A DNA stretch of 64,000 nt from Algoriphagus sp. (GCF_013373065.1 NZ_JABXIN010000001.1:62001-126000); one strand, 5' to 3'; counted from the stretch's first letter, positions 1 through 10,450 are shown. Numbers and translations are program-made. The notes: a model not told the origin generated them from the sequence alone.

Positions 1-109
1 ATCGAGCAAAAGTAATTCTAGAGTAGCTACTCCTAGCCGAAGCAGCTCTAGTCAAAAAAGCAGCTCTAGATCTTCGAGTAGTTCAAGAGGAAACTCCAGA
101 AACAATTGA
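1..109 (+). CDS. 3' end of a gene truncated by the window edge; Ser/Arg-rich tail
   Basis: An open frame runs from base 2 to a TGA at 107-109. The roughly 35 visible residues are dominated by Ser, Arg and Asn, with repeated SSS and SSR clusters, so this is a low-complexity, basic, probably disordered C-terminus. A rho-independent terminator follows 20 bases later, which supports a real gene end. The rest of the protein lies outside the window, so no function can be assigned. Confidence 0.6.
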   Translation, partial: SSKSNSRVATPSRSSSSQKSSSRSSSSSRGNSRNN

Positions 110-127
110 TACAAAAACTCAACAATA

Positions 128-162
128 GAAAGCCATCTCAAATAATGAGGTGGCTTTTTTTA
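128..162 (+). terminator. Rho-independent terminator
   Basis: The stem AAGCCATCTCA pairs with TGAGGTGGCTT (one G-U pair) around a short AATAA loop and is followed by a T run. It closes the truncated gene to its left. Confidence 0.8.
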
Positions 163-235
163 TGGTCTCTGAACAAAAAGGGGGATACCGAAATTTCGAT
201 TCATTTCCCTATCTTAAAGTCAAAACCACCAAATC

Positions 236-3200
236 ATGAAGAAATATATCTTTTTGGTTTTGACTCTTCTAGTTTTTGAAGCTTCAGGCCAAGTCAACTT
301 TGATCAAAATCTCCCCATTAAATACCGAAATATCGGCCCCTATCGGGGAGGCCGCTCGGTCACTGCCACCGGAGTCGTCAATGATCCTTTGACTTACTAT
401 TTCGGAACGACCGGAGGAGGACTTTGGAAAACCGGCGATGCCGGACAGCATTGGGAAAATATTTCGGATGGATTTTTTACCACAGGTTCAGTGGGTGCGG
501 TGGCAGTAGCCGAAAGCAATCCCAACATCGTCTATGTGGGTATGGGTGAACACGCACCACGAGGAGTCATGACCTCTTACGGCGACGGAGTTTTTAAGTC
601 CACCGATGCCGGAAAAACCTGGAAAAAACTGGGGTTGGAGAAAACCCAGCACATTTCCAGAATCCAGATTCACCCAAGTAATCCTGACATTGTCTATGTA
701 GCAGCACAGGGAGCTTTGTATGCTCCCAATGAAGAAAGAGGTGTCTACAAATCTACGGACGGAGGCGAGACTTGGGAAAAAGTCCTTTTTGTGGACAATA
801 TGACTGGAGCTGTGGAGCTTAGCATGGATATGAATTTCCCTGAAATCCTTTATGCCGCCATGTGGGAACACCAGCGTTTTCCTTGGCAAGTGAAGTCAGG
901 CGGTCCGGGTTCGGGCATGTACAAATCCACAGACTCAGGTAAGACCTGGAAGAAAATCGAGAATGGCCTTCCTAAGGAAAAAGGGAAAATGGCGGTGTCA
1001 GTTTCCCGAGCTAATTCCAATAAGGTTTATGCTCTGATCGAAAGTGATACTTACAAAGATTTGGGCGGTTTATTTGTTTCCAATGATGCGGGAAAAAGCT
1101 GGACTTTGACCAACAAAGACAATCGACTGACCCAGCGGGCTTGGTATTACATCGAAGTCTTTGCTGATCCGAATGATGAAAACACAGTATGGGTGCAAAG
1201 TGCTCCGATGCTGAAGTCCTTTGACGGAGGAAAGACTTTCGAGGCCATTGACGGAGCACATGGAGATTACCACGATCTCTGGATCAACCCAAAGAACTCC
1301 AAAAACATGATTTTGGCAGACGATGGAGGAGGCTCCATCACTTTCAACGGGGGCCAAACCTGGTCCACGCAAAACAACATGCCGACGGCCCAATTTTACC
1401 GAATCAACACCGATAATCAGTTTCCATACCGAATCTATGGAGGACAGCAGGACAATACTTCCGTCGTAATTTCCAGCATGGCTTTAGGTCGGGGCGGAAT
1501 CGGAGAAGAGCATTGGAACTACTCCGCAGGTGGGGAATCTGCCTTCTTGGCCTTTGACCCAGATGATCCGAGATATGTCTTGGGAGGAAGCTATCAGGGA
1601 ACCATCGAGGTGTTAGATATGCAGACGCAGGGCTCAACCAACATCATGGCCGCACCAATTCAATACCTCGGAATGAGCGCGAAGGACATGAAATACCGCT
1701 TCAACTGGAATGCGCCGATCATTTGGTCTCAGCACGAACCAAACACCTTTTATCATGGAGCTCAGGTTTTGTTGAAAACTCAGGACTGGGGAAAAACCTG
1801 GACAGAAGTATCTCCCGATCTCACTCGAAATGAAAAAGAAAAGCAAGGGACTCCGGGTGTACCCTTTACAAATGAAGCTGTAGGCGCTGAAAACTATGGA
1901 ACTTTAGCCTATGTGATCGAAAGCCCACATGAAGCCGGGGTGATTTGGACAGGAAGCGATGACGGTTTGGTGCATTTGACTCGGGACAATGGAAAAACCT
2001 GGACCAATGTGACTCCAAAAGGCTTGCAGGAAACCTTGGTGAACGCCATCGACGTTTCTCCCCACGATCCGGCTACGGCTTACATTGCTACCACGCGCTA
2101 CAAGTTCAACGATTATACCCCGGCGATCTACAAAACCACCGACTACGGTATGACCTGGACTAATATCTCCAAGGGAATTCCTTATGGAGCCTTTACCCGA
2201 GTAGTACGTGAGGATACGGAGAAAAAAGGGTTACTTTTCGCAGGAACTGAGCAAGGCATGTATATCTCTCGGGACGGTGGATCGAATTGGAATTCCTTCC
2301 AACTCAACCTCCCAGTCACACCAATTACGGATCTGAAGGTTGCACACAATGACTTGATTGTGGCGACTTCAGGACGCTCTTTTTGGATTCTAGACGAACT
2401 GAATGTAGTCCGGGAAGTGAAAGAAAAAGTGGATCAAATCACGCTCTACACCCCGGAAGATGCCCTTTTAGGCAATTGGTACTCCAGCATGAACGGAGGA
2501 AATTTGGATGATTTTTCAGGAACACATCCTTTTCAGGGCTTGAATCCAGCGAGTGGTATGGTCATTCATTATTCCCTTCCTGAATCTGTCACTGATTCTA
2601 CGGAGGCGGTCTTAGAGATAATGGATGCGCAAGGGAACTTGGTTCGGAAAATATCTTCCAAGCGGGATCCCGAAGCTAAATCCTGGGCCGGCGGACCTCC
2701 TTTGGAACCAACAATTTCCACCCGAAAAGGCCTAAATCGATTTGTATGGGATCTCCGCTACCCTACCCTTCCGGGCATAGAGAATGTCTACATCGAGTCC
2801 AGCTATCGGGGGCATAAGGCAATTCCAGGTACTTATACCTTGAGGATGACTGTAGATGGAAAAACTTCCGAAGCCCAAGCTGAAATAAAGGATATCCCTG
2901 CCTATAATCTGACTACAGCCGACTATCAAGCCTACCATGCCTGGATGAGCCAACTGGAATCCGAAGTCAAGACCATGCATGATCTGATCAACACCGCCAA
3001 AGATTACCAAGATCAACTGGCGGAGCTCCTAATAAGACTGGAAGGAAAGACAGAGTATGCTGCCCTGAAAACTGAAGGAGAAAAACTACTAAAAGAACTC
3101 AAGGCTTGGGATGAGGATATGGTGCAGCGCCGATCTACGGCTTACGATGACGTCGAGAACTTCCCGAATAAGTTCACCGCCAACTTCCTCTTTATGATGA

Positions 3201-3388
3201 ACCATGGCGAAAGCTCTATCCCACGAATCAACGAAGGCACCAAGTCCGAATACGCCCGATTAATGGAGAAGTGGAAACCACTCAAAGCCGAAGGAGAGCG
3301 ATTGATTCAGACCGCCATTCCAGCATTTAATGAGTTGGCGAAGGAAAAGGGCGTGGGGGTTTTGTTTGTGGAGCGATTAAGGTTTTAA
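236..3388 (+). CDS. Secreted Asp-box (BNR/sortilin-type) beta-propeller protein
   Basis: 1050 residues. The N-terminus ([19 protein letters not shown]) is a signal peptide with an Ala-Ser-Gly-Gln-type cleavage region, so the protein is exported. About ten Asp-box motifs of the S/T-x-D-x-G-x-T-W type (for example [24 protein letters not shown]) are spread over the first 720 residues, as in sialidase/VPS10-like propellers. The last third has a beta-rich segment and then a charged helical tail. Such proteins are often annotated as glycosyl hydrolases in Bacteroidota, but I see no catalytic signature. Substrate and role are unknown. It stands alone and is followed by two hairpin repeats rather than a classical terminator. 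Confidence 0.85.
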   Translation: MKKYIFLVLTLLVFEASGQVNFDQNLPIKYRNIGPYRGGRSVTATGVVNDPLTYYFGTTGGGLWKTGDAGQHWENISDGFFTTGSVGAVAVAESNPNIVYVGMGEHAPRGVMTSYGDGVFKSTDAGKTWKKLGLEKTQHISRIQIHPSNPDIVYVAAQGALYAPNEERGVYKSTDGGETWEKVLFVDNMTGAVELSMDMNFPEILYAAMWEHQRFPWQVKSGGPGSGMYKSTDSGKTWKKIENGLPKEKGKMAVSVSRANSNKVYALIESDTYKDLGGLFVSNDAGKSWTLTNKDNRLTQRAWYYIEVFADPNDENTVWVQSAPMLKSFDGGKTFEAIDGAHGDYHDLWINPKNSKNMILADDGGGSITFNGGQTWSTQNNMPTAQFYRINTDNQFPYRIYGGQQDNTSVVISSMALGRGGIGEEHWNYSAGGESAFLAFDPDDPRYVLGGSYQGTIEVLDMQTQGSTNIMAAPIQYLGMSAKDMKYRFNWNAPIIWSQHEPNTFYHGAQVLLKTQDWGKTWTEVSPDLTRNEKEKQGTPGVPFTNEAVGAENYGTLAYVIESPHEAGVIWTGSDDGLVHLTRDNGKTWTNVTPKGLQETLVNAIDVSPHDPATAYIATTRYKFNDYTPAIYKTTDYGMTWTNISKGIPYGAFTRVVREDTEKKGLLFAGTEQGMYISRDGGSNWNSFQLNLPVTPITDLKVAHNDLIVATSGRSFWILDELNVVREVKEKVDQITLYTPEDALLGNWYSSMNGGNLDDFSGTHPFQGLNPASGMVIHYSLPESVTDSTEAVLEIMDAQGNLVRKISSKRDPEAKSWAGGPPLEPTISTRKGLNRFVWDLRYPTLPGIENVYIESSYRGHKAIPGTYTLRMTVDGKTSEAQAEIKDIPAYNLTTADYQAYHAWMSQLESEVKTMHDLINTAKDYQDQLAELLIRLEGKTEYAALKTEGEKLLKELKAWDEDMVQRRSTAYDDVENFPNKFTANFLFMMNHGESSIPRINEGTKSEYARLMEKWKPLKAEGERLIQTAIPAFNELAKEKGVGVLFVERLRF

Positions 3389-3395
3389 CCAATTG

Positions 3396-3417
3396 CATTC
3401 CGATAATTATCGGGATG
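3396..3417. repeat. REP-like palindrome
   Basis: CATTCCGATAA pairs with TTATCGGGATG, an 11-bp inverted repeat with one G-T mismatch and no spacer, just 3' of the propeller gene. It resembles the short CCGATAnnTATCGG hairpins common between Bacteroidota genes. Confidence 0.6.
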
Positions 3418-3425
3418 GTTGGGAT

Positions 3426-3456
3426 AGCTGGTTGGGATTTGCAATCCCAACCAGCT
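3426..3456. repeat. Perfect 14-bp stem, 3-nt loop hairpin
   Basis: AGCTGGTTGGGATT (3426-3439), loop TGC, then its exact complement at 3443-3456. There is no strong T tract after it, so it is more likely a dispersed REP-type hairpin or mRNA 3' stabiliser than a classical terminator. It lies 8 bp from the preceding palindrome. Confidence 0.75.
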
Positions 3457-3598
3457 CTTAATTTACGTTCATAGGTATTGGCTAAGAGACTTCCCCTAGT
3501 GAACCATAATTTATGCCTAGATCAATTAGAATTATTAATTAGAGTAGAATAAAAACTTCAGTTGAGCGATTTTAAATAGATTCAAGTTAAATTGAGTT

Positions 3599-4168
3599 AT
3601 GAAATCAAACCAAGGAGTAAGACAAAAATGGATTGAGGCGGCTTATTCTGAGTTTTCACTATCGGGGCCAGACTTTAGTCTGAAAGCCCTTTCTGAAAAA
3701 AGTAAACTACCTAGAGCATCCCTTTACTATCATTTTGCCTCTAAAGAGGAGTTACTAGAAGAACTGTTGTTCCTTCATCAAGAAAATATCAACAAGTACC
3801 ACTCTCATATAGAGGAAAATGTCAAGAGTCTGATTCCGGATCTGTATAAGGCTGTTTATTCGCATAAAGAGGGAATCCTTTTTCATCGTCAATTACTGTT
3901 GCACCCGGAGAAAGATGAATTTTATACACTTTATAGGAGTGCTAATGAAAAGTCATTCGCAATTCTTCTACCTCATATAAAGCGTCTTTTTGATTCAAGC
4001 GGTTCGAATGAGGAATTTATCCAATTCTACCATACCCTGACGGATGCCTGGTATATCCGCTTAGATCCAAATAACTTTTCTGTTGAAAGCATGATTGCCT
4101 TGGCTATGAAAATCATGGAAAATACACTTGGCCTCTTCTCGGGATCAATTAGCCCAAAAAATAATTAG
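3599..4168 (+). CDS. TetR/AcrR family transcriptional regulator
   Basis: 189 residues, the usual TetR length. The N-terminal helix-turn-helix spans about residues 8-50 and has the typical LKALSEKSKLPRASLYYHF signature before the KEELLEELL helix. The ligand-binding half is diverged, so the inducer is unknown. It lies 164 bp upstream of, and co-directional with, a sulfatase gene. A short AT-rich word (ATTTTAAATA) occurs upstream of both genes, so auto-regulation together with sulfatase control is plausible (inference). Confidence 0.85.
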   Translation: MKSNQGVRQKWIEAAYSEFSLSGPDFSLKALSEKSKLPRASLYYHFASKEELLEELLFLHQENINKYHSHIEENVKSLIPDLYKAVYSHKEGILFHRQLLLHPEKDEFYTLYRSANEKSFAILLPHIKRLFDSSGSNEEFIQFYHTLTDAWYIRLDPNNFSVESMIALAMKIMENTLGLFSGSISPKNN

Positions 4169-4304
4169 AAGTCCCCTCTTTATCTTTTTAAAATTATTTA
4201 CCCTAGATTTTTAAAAAGTTGAAATTCTCTTCTGGACAACCCTGTCTAAGAAACTTTCCTTTACTCTTTTTATTTTGATGATTAACGGGAAAGAACCCCT
4301 ATTC

Positions 4305-4321
4305 TTATATTTTAAATATAA
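4305..4321. promoter_or_regulatory. Candidate TetR operator
   Basis: TTATATTT-T-AAATATAA is a perfect 8-bp inverted repeat with a single central base. It ends 11 bases before the sulfatase start codon. Its core ATTTTAAATA recurs at 3569-3578, upstream of the TetR gene. AT richness raises the chance of coincidence. Confidence 0.4.
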
Positions 4322-4332
4322 TACCCAGTCAG

Positions 4333-6711
4333 ATGAAAAAATTATATTTCATTGTTTTTGGATTAATCAGTTTCATAGTTAGCTGTCAGGCCCCTGAACA
4401 AAGCTCCTCGGAAAATTCCATTCCTTACCCGAATGAAGAATGGAAAGGAGTACAGGGAAAAACGCTAGCAGATTCTGAACCCTATTTTATTGGGCCACCC
4501 AAAGCACCCGAAGGCGCTCCCAATGTTTTGATCATCATGCTGGACGATGCAGGATACTCCAATGCCAGTTCTTTTGGCGGGGTCATTCAAACCCCGACCT
4601 TTGACCGAATAGGTGATGAAGGCATCCGTTATACCCATTTTTCAGTGGCAGCAGTATGTTCACCAACTCGAGCTTCATTATTAACCGGTTATAATATTCA
4701 TCAAATAGGGACAGGCATCATCTCAGAATTTGCAACCGGTTATCCAGGTTACAATTCACAAATCGATTACACTACCCCTTCTATCGCGAAAATCCTAAGC
4801 GAAAATGGCTATGCGACCGCAGCTTTTGGAAAATGGCATAATACTCCCATGGAGGAGGCTTCCCCTGCCGGACCCTATGAAAGTTGGCCAACAGGAATCT
4901 GGGGATTTGACTATTTCTGGGGGTTTTTGGGCGGAGAAACGAATCAATTTCATCCACTCCTTTATGAAAATACTACCGCCATAGAAACACCCAAAACTAA
5001 TGCAGATGGATCCACCTTCCACCTTTCCCATGGGATGGCGGATCAGGCAATCAAATGGCTGGACAATTGGAAAGGGCTAAGAGACGATCCTTTTTTTATG
5101 TATTACACTCCAGGTGCGGTTCATGCACCGATTCAAGTACCTAAAGAGTGGCGAGATAAATATAAAGGCCAGTTTGACGAAGGCTGGCATGTGTATCGTG
5201 AGCAACTATTGGAGCGTCAGAAAAAATTGGGACTAGTTCCTGAAAATGCAAAGTTGGTGGATTGGCCCGAAAATATTCCAACCTGGGATTCTTTTAGTGA
5301 AGAAGGAAAAGCTTATTTAGCTCGTCAGATGGAGGTCAATGCGGCATTTCTAGAGCATGTTGATTATCATGCAGGACGTGTAATCGAACATCTGGAGGAG
5401 CTAGGTGAGTTGGACAACACCTTAGTGATCTATCTGACTGCTGACAATGGAAATACTGCCGAAGGAACCCCTACAGGCACTTTTTCTGAGTTGCTTTTTC
5501 AAAATGGCTTTCCTCCATTGACTATGGAACAACAATTAGAGAAGCTTGAAGAGTTTGGAGGCATTGACGCCTGGGGAGGACCACATTTAGCCAATCATTA
5601 TTCGGTTGGTTGGTCTTACGCAGGTTCAACTCCTTATCAATGGACGAAACAAATTGCTTCTCATTTTGGTGGAACCATGTCTGCAACTGCTATTCGCTAC
5701 CCAAAAGCAATAAAAGCCAAAGGCGAATGGCGAAGACAATTTCAGAATGTCACGGATCTCGTTCCTACCATTTTAGAAGTGACTGGCGTACCTACTCCTG
5801 ACTACGTAAATGGTCAGAAAAGAAAAGAATACCCAGGCAAATCCCTGACCTATGCTTGGAATGATCCTGATGCCAAAACCAATCACCCTACCCAATATTT
5901 TGAGATGACTGGATTCTTGGGTATTTATCATGAGGGCTGGACACTTAGCGGAAAACCTTACCGTGTACCTTGGTCTGTGGACCCCGAAGCCTTAAAGAAT
6001 TTTGATCCCCTAAATACCAAATGGGAATTGTATAACGTCAATGAAGACCCTATACAATCAGTGAATCTGGCTGATAAATACCCAGAAAAAGTAAAAGAAT
6101 TGGAGGAGATTTTCTGGAAAGAAGCAGAAAAGTATGATGTATACCCTATCGGAGGTTCTTTGGGTAGAACTCTACAACCCGAATCCAATCCTCAGCGGGC
6201 TGCCAAGAAACACTGGGAACTTACCCCAAATGTCTACCGAGTTCCTGAACTGGCAGGACCGGAAATCAAGTCTACCAATTACGAGATCAATGCCTATATG
6301 ACGACCACGAATAAAACAGAAGGGGTAATCTATGCGGTGGGAGAAAGACTGGGTGGACAAGTCCTATTTATAAAGGACGGTAAGCTGAGATATAGCTACT
6401 CCACACTAGGTTTGTATTGGCATGACTTTGATGGAAATGTGAAAATTCCGGAAGGGGAAGTCAAAATTACCTTGAAGCACACCATGAAAGAAGCCCGGTT
6501 AAATGGTCCTTCCTTGGTTGAGCTCTTCATCAATGATCAAAAAGTGGGTGAAATGGATATTATTGCCACAGTCTATGCGGCCTTCACAGGTCACGAGACA
6601 TTTGATATAGGAAGAGATGAAGGCATGCCTGTCAATGAGGAATATGAACATTTAGGAAAGTTTCCTTTTTCAAATGGTCAATTACACAAGGTGGTATTTG
6701 ATATTGAGTAA
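4333..6711 (+). CDS. Arylsulfatase (alkaline-phosphatase superfamily), lipoprotein
   Basis: 792 residues. The signal peptide ends in a lipobox (FIVSC, Cys18), so it is a periplasmic or surface lipoprotein. Metal-binding Asp71-Asp72 (MLDDAGYS) precede the sulfatase signature C109-S-P-T-R, whose Cys is converted to formylglycine in this family. TADNGN around residue 370 is the second metal/active-site region. It should hydrolyse a sulfate ester, but the substrate is not evident because no glycoside hydrolase or maturase gene is adjacent. The C-terminal ~170 residues form an extra beta-rich domain seen in long arylsulfatases. It is preceded by a TetR gene and followed by a strong terminator. Confidence 0.93.
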   Translation: MKKLYFIVFGLISFIVSCQAPEQSSSENSIPYPNEEWKGVQGKTLADSEPYFIGPPKAPEGAPNVLIIMLDDAGYSNASSFGGVIQTPTFDRIGDEGIRYTHFSVAAVCSPTRASLLTGYNIHQIGTGIISEFATGYPGYNSQIDYTTPSIAKILSENGYATAAFGKWHNTPMEEASPAGPYESWPTGIWGFDYFWGFLGGETNQFHPLLYENTTAIETPKTNADGSTFHLSHGMADQAIKWLDNWKGLRDDPFFMYYTPGAVHAPIQVPKEWRDKYKGQFDEGWHVYREQLLERQKKLGLVPENAKLVDWPENIPTWDSFSEEGKAYLARQMEVNAAFLEHVDYHAGRVIEHLEELGELDNTLVIYLTADNGNTAEGTPTGTFSELLFQNGFPPLTMEQQLEKLEEFGGIDAWGGPHLANHYSVGWSYAGSTPYQWTKQIASHFGGTMSATAIRYPKAIKAKGEWRRQFQNVTDLVPTILEVTGVPTPDYVNGQKRKEYPGKSLTYAWNDPDAKTNHPTQYFEMTGFLGIYHEGWTLSGKPYRVPWSVDPEALKNFDPLNTKWELYNVNEDPIQSVNLADKYPEKVKELEEIFWKEAEKYDVYPIGGSLGRTLQPESNPQRAAKKHWELTPNVYRVPELAGPEIKSTNYEINAYMTTTNKTEGVIYAVGERLGGQVLFIKDGKLRYSYSTLGLYWHDFDGNVKIPEGEVKITLKHTMKEARLNGPSLVELFINDQKVGEMDIIATVYAAFTGHETFDIGRDEGMPVNEEYEHLGKFPFSNGQLHKVVFDIE

Positions 6712-6759
6712 GTTCAGTCCATTCAATTATGTAGAAACTGATAGATCATAGAAACCATT

Positions 6760-6797
6760 AAAAAAACAGGAGGACCAAAACCCTCCTGTTTTTTATT
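6760..6797 (+). terminator. Rho-independent terminator after the sulfatase
   Basis: AAAAACAGGAGG pairs with CCTCCTGTTTTT across a loop of about 8 nt, followed by more T residues. It is symmetrical enough to work in both directions. Confidence 0.85.
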
Positions 6798-6950
6798 TTC
6801 AGAAAGGATACCAAATTCAATCAATTCAAAAAGAAAATTACTCCTCAAAACCTTCTTTTTGTCAAAGGAACTATCTTCTCAAGGTCCTAAACCCCATTCT
6901 TTAAATTTTTTAATTTAACTTATAGGATCACAACCAAACCCAAAAAACCT

Positions 6951-7838
6951 ATGCAAATAGCCATTCATAATTGGATGCGAGCGGAAACGCTGGAGAGTAC
7001 TTTAAAACGTATTTCTTCCCTTGGATATACCCACCTAGAAATTCAGGGCGCACCCGAAATGTATGACAATCAACAAGTAAAAGAACTTCTTGAAAAATAT
7101 GGAATCCAATGCTGGGGTTCGGTAACGCTGATGTTGGAGGAACGAAATCTCCTCGCCAAAGACCCCGACCAACGCAAACGATCCATAGAATATGTTTTAA
7201 ACCTTGCGCAAATGGTCAAGGACTTGGGCGGAAAGGTCATCTCCCTTGTCCCGGCTACGGTTGGAAAAATTGTCCCCGATGCAAGACCTGAAGAAGAATG
7301 GGAATGGGCTGTGGAAGGAGTAAAAGAAATTTATGCCTTTACTGAGGCGAATGGATTAACAATTGGAATTGAGCCGATCAATCGTTTTGAAACTTACTTT
7401 ATCAATCGCGGTGATCAAGCTCTAGCGCTTGCAGAAGCAGTGGGACCTAATTGTGGGGTTTGCTTGGATACCTTTCACATGAATATTGAAGAAGTGGATC
7501 TATTCGCCACTATGAAGCGAATTGGTTCTCGCTTGGTGAATTTCCATGTGGCAGATAATAACCGCATGGCTCCTGGTATGGGCAAACTGGACTGGCCCCG
7601 CATTATGAATACTTTGGCGGAGATTGGCTATGATAAGGTACTATCCGTTGAGTTTTGCCCTCCCATTGATCGGACACCAGCCAACCCCTATCCAAACTCC
7701 ATCGACGAAGCGCCGGAAGGTTTGAGCGATGAACAGCTGAAGTTTTTGCAAGACCATGGAAGTACCGCAGTCACCGAGGAGTTTTATACCATGCTGACCC
7801 AAAAATCCATTAACCAACTCAAGCCTTTCCTCAAATGA
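6951..7838 (+). CDS. Sugar phosphate isomerase/epimerase (xylose-isomerase-like TIM barrel)
   Basis: 295 residues. Visible metal-site segments of the AP-endonuclease-2/epimerase fold are IEPINRFETYFIN, GVCLDTFHMNIEE, VNFHVADNNR and the VEF strand near the C-terminus. This is the D-tagatose/D-psicose 3-epimerase or hydroxypyruvate-isomerase-like family, and the true substrate cannot be read from sequence. It is the first gene of a co-directional set, and its stop overlaps the next start by 4 bp (ATGA), indicating translational coupling with the enolase-superfamily gene. Confidence 0.88.
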   Translation: MQIAIHNWMRAETLESTLKRISSLGYTHLEIQGAPEMYDNQQVKELLEKYGIQCWGSVTLMLEERNLLAKDPDQRKRSIEYVLNLAQMVKDLGGKVISLVPATVGKIVPDARPEEEWEWAVEGVKEIYAFTEANGLTIGIEPINRFETYFINRGDQALALAEAVGPNCGVCLDTFHMNIEEVDLFATMKRIGSRLVNFHVADNNRMAPGMGKLDWPRIMNTLAEIGYDKVLSVEFCPPIDRTPANPYPNSIDEAPEGLSDEQLKFLQDHGSTAVTEEFYTMLTQKSINQLKPFLK

Positions 7839-8998
7839 AAATCGCCAATATAGAGGCCTATTGGCTTCGATGCCCCATTCCTAAGGAAAAACAACACCGA
7901 TCGGATTACGGCTTATTGACCAATTTTGACATGACCTTGGTCGTAGTCACTACGGACACGGGACTTCAGGGATTTGGTGAGGCAAAAGCCGCTGTAGGTT
8001 CCTCAGGTTCTTGTGCAAGTATCGTAAGCTGTATCGAACATGAGTTAAAACCCATTCTTATCGGTCAAGATGCAAGAAACATTAGCCGGATTTGGGAGAT
8101 TGTTTACAACGGAACGCGGGATCATTATGCACTTTCCAGGGGACGAAAATTTCCCATTTTAGGAAGAAGAGGATTGACTATTTCTGCTTTGAGCGGAATT
8201 GATACTGCCCTATGGGATATCAAGGGGAAAGCCTTGGGAGTTCCGGTTGTCGAGTTGCTTGGCGGAAGCTGTCGCGAAAAAATGCCTGCCTATGCTAGCG
8301 GTGGCTGGGCAAACGCAGAAAAAATCGGAGAACAATTGCTAGGATACACAGAGAAAGGTTTCTCCGGAGTAAAAATGCGGGTTGGCGTAATGGATGAGTC
8401 TGTTGGAGAAAGTATCAAAAGAGTAAAAGCTGCTCGGAAAGCGCTCCCTGACCATATCAAATTGATGACCGATGCCCACGGTACATTCAGTGTTCCTGAG
8501 GCCAAGCAATTCTGTCGAGGTGTAGAGGATTGCAATCTCTATTGGTTTGAAGAGCCAATTAGCCCGGATAATCGAATCGGAACCGCTGAAGTACGAAGGA
8601 GCACCTTCATCCCCATCGCAGCAGGAGAAAGTGAATACACGGCCTTTGATGTTCGGGATTTAATCGCCGAACAAGCCCTCGATGTGGTTCAACCGGATTG
8701 TGCCATCATTGGAGGAATCACAGAAGCTATGCGAGTTTCCCAATTGGCGCATACCTACCAGTTGGAATTGGCTCCACACTGTTGGGGATCGGCCTTTTCC
8801 TTCATGGCAGGGGTTTCGGTAGCCTTCGCCTCTCCTTCTGCCAATGTCATCGAGTTTTCCTTAGGAGGGAACCCGATGATGTACGAACTAGTAAAAGAAA
8901 AAATCTCTGTCGATCAAGATGGGATGATAAGCCAACCTGATCAACCTGGACTGGGATTAACCCCAAATTGGGATTTTGTAAACGAATTCAAACAATAA
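7835..8998 (+). CDS. Mandelate racemase/muconate lactonizing enzyme family protein
   Basis: 387 residues, normal for the family: an N-terminal capping domain followed by a (beta/alpha)7-beta barrel. Predicted Mg ligands are Asp213 (TDAHG), Glu239 (WFEEP) and Glu265 (AGESE). A His-Asp dyad is present (Asp288 in QPDCA, His315 in APHCWG). The usual K-x-K base motif reads K180-M-R182, so the second Lys is replaced by Arg. It is probably a sugar-acid dehydratase or related lyase, with chemistry relying on the His-Asp dyad (inference). It sits between an epimerase and a VOC gene. Confidence 0.88.
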   Translation: MKIANIEAYWLRCPIPKEKQHRSDYGLLTNFDMTLVVVTTDTGLQGFGEAKAAVGSSGSCASIVSCIEHELKPILIGQDARNISRIWEIVYNGTRDHYALSRGRKFPILGRRGLTISALSGIDTALWDIKGKALGVPVVELLGGSCREKMPAYASGGWANAEKIGEQLLGYTEKGFSGVKMRVGVMDESVGESIKRVKAARKALPDHIKLMTDAHGTFSVPEAKQFCRGVEDCNLYWFEEPISPDNRIGTAEVRRSTFIPIAAGESEYTAFDVRDLIAEQALDVVQPDCAIIGGITEAMRVSQLAHTYQLELAPHCWGSAFSFMAGVSVAFASPSANVIEFSLGGNPMMYELVKEKISVDQDGMISQPDQPGLGLTPNWDFVNEFKQ

Positions 8999-9002
8999 AA
9001 TC

Positions 9003-9494
9003 ATGGCTAAAGCAATACAAATCAATCACATCGCCCTGGTAGTCAGCAATCTGGAAGAAGCCTGCGAATTCTATGAAAAAGAATTGGGTATGGAACCTAT
9101 CCCGGCCTTTTTGTTTGACTATCCTACCGCTTTCTTTAAAATCAATGAAGACCAACAATTGCACCTGACCGAATGGGAAGATGTGTATTCTTTCCGGGGA
9201 CATATGTGCCTTCAGGTGGATGACATCAATTCTATTTATTGGAGAATGAAGGAATTGGGAGTCATAGATGTGAAACCTTGGGGCTATGTGCGCCAATTAC
9301 CGGATGGCCCCATTCAGATGTTTGTCAGGGATCCTTCTGGGAATTTGATCGAACTTTCCTCTGCACCCGATGCCCAAATTGATCCAAAGATCTTCGAAGA
9401 TGAACTCTTCAAACCGGGCATCTATGTCTCCGGTCGGAATGACTTCAGAGGTTATAAGTCCAAGGATGCCACCCTTTACCACAAGAATAAATGA
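9003..9494 (+). CDS. VOC-fold (glyoxalase/dioxygenase-like) protein
   Basis: 163 residues. It starts with INHIALVVSNLEEACEFYEKELGM, the typical first VOC module, and ends with the PSGNLIELSS strand of the second. Candidate metal ligands are the His in NHIAL and the Glu in LIELS. It lies 4 bp after the enolase-family gene, and its stop overlaps the next gene by 4 bp. It probably acts on an intermediate of the same pathway; the reaction is unknown. Confidence 0.85.
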   Translation: MAKAIQINHIALVVSNLEEACEFYEKELGMEPIPAFLFDYPTAFFKINEDQQLHLTEWEDVYSFRGHMCLQVDDINSIYWRMKELGVIDVKPWGYVRQLPDGPIQMFVRDPSGNLIELSSAPDAQIDPKIFEDELFKPGIYVSGRNDFRGYKSKDATLYHKNK

Positions 9495-10450
9495 AGCAAA
9501 AGATTTTGCTTTTGGAAACCTTGGCAGAGGAAGCCATGGAAATCCTACTTGCGGACCAGGATTATGAGATTATTCTTGCCCTAGATGAAGAAGTTCTTCA
9601 AAAAGAAATTACCGAAGGAAATATCCGAGCCATCATCACCAGAGGAAAGGGACAGGTTCGCGCATCCCTTATGGATCAAATTCCAAGTCTTCAGGTGATC
9701 GCACGCGCGGGGGTGGGTCTGGATAATATAGACGTAGGGGAAGCTACAAAAAGAAAAATCAAGGTTGTCAATGCTCCCAACAGTAATGCAAATACCATTG
9801 CAGAACATACCCTTGCATTGATGCTGAATTTGCAGCGCAACCTATATTCGGCTTTTACGATGGTGAAGGAAGGTCGATGGAAAGATCGTGGCACTTATGC
9901 CGGTGATGAACTTCATGGGAAGACCTTGGGAATTTTAGGGATGGGAAATATTGGAAAAAAAGTGGCCCGGATTGCAGAGGCTTTTGGAATGAATATTTGC
10001 TATTGGAGCGAAAGAGAGGAACCTGTTCCTTATCCCTTACGATCTTTCGAAGAGGTTCTTCAAACTTCAGATTTGGTCAGCCTGCACCTACCCCTGACCG
10101 ATGAAACAGAACATTTAATCAATGAAAAAGCCTTTGTTCACATGAAGACAGGAGCGCTTTTGATTAATACCGCCCGGGGTAAAATCATTGACCAAAAAGC
10201 GCTTTTTGAGGCTTTAAAGTCAGGAAAACTAGGGGGATTTGCTGCTGATGTCTTAGAGGAGGAACCACCTGCAGAAGACAACCCCCTTCTGACACTTTCC
10301 AATACACTTATCACGGCCCATGTGGGGAGTCTCACAAAAACCACCTATACCCAGATGTGCACCATGACGGTCGAAAACACACTGGCTATTTTGGAAGGAA
10401 AAGAGCATTCCCACAATTGTATCTTCAATCGAAAAGACCTAGGAATTTAA
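9491..10450 (+). CDS. D-isomer specific 2-hydroxyacid dehydrogenase (phosphoglycerate-dehydrogenase-like)
   Basis: 319 residues, without the C-terminal ACT domain of full SerA. It has the Rossmann NAD motif GILGMGNIGKKV, ARAGVGLDNID, NAPNSNANTIAEHTLALML, the catalytic Arg region INTARG, and a His in TAHVGSLT. It should oxidise or reduce a 2-hydroxy/2-keto acid with NAD(H). The ATGA overlap with the VOC gene implies a role in the same pathway rather than in serine synthesis (inference). Confidence 0.88.
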   Translation: MKQKILLLETLAEEAMEILLADQDYEIILALDEEVLQKEITEGNIRAIITRGKGQVRASLMDQIPSLQVIARAGVGLDNIDVGEATKRKIKVVNAPNSNANTIAEHTLALMLNLQRNLYSAFTMVKEGRWKDRGTYAGDELHGKTLGILGMGNIGKKVARIAEAFGMNICYWSEREEPVPYPLRSFEEVLQTSDLVSLHLPLTDETEHLINEKAFVHMKTGALLINTARGKIIDQKALFEALKSGKLGGFAADVLEEEPPAEDNPLLTLSNTLITAHVGSLTKTTYTQMCTMTVENTLAILEGKEHSHNCIFNRKDLGI

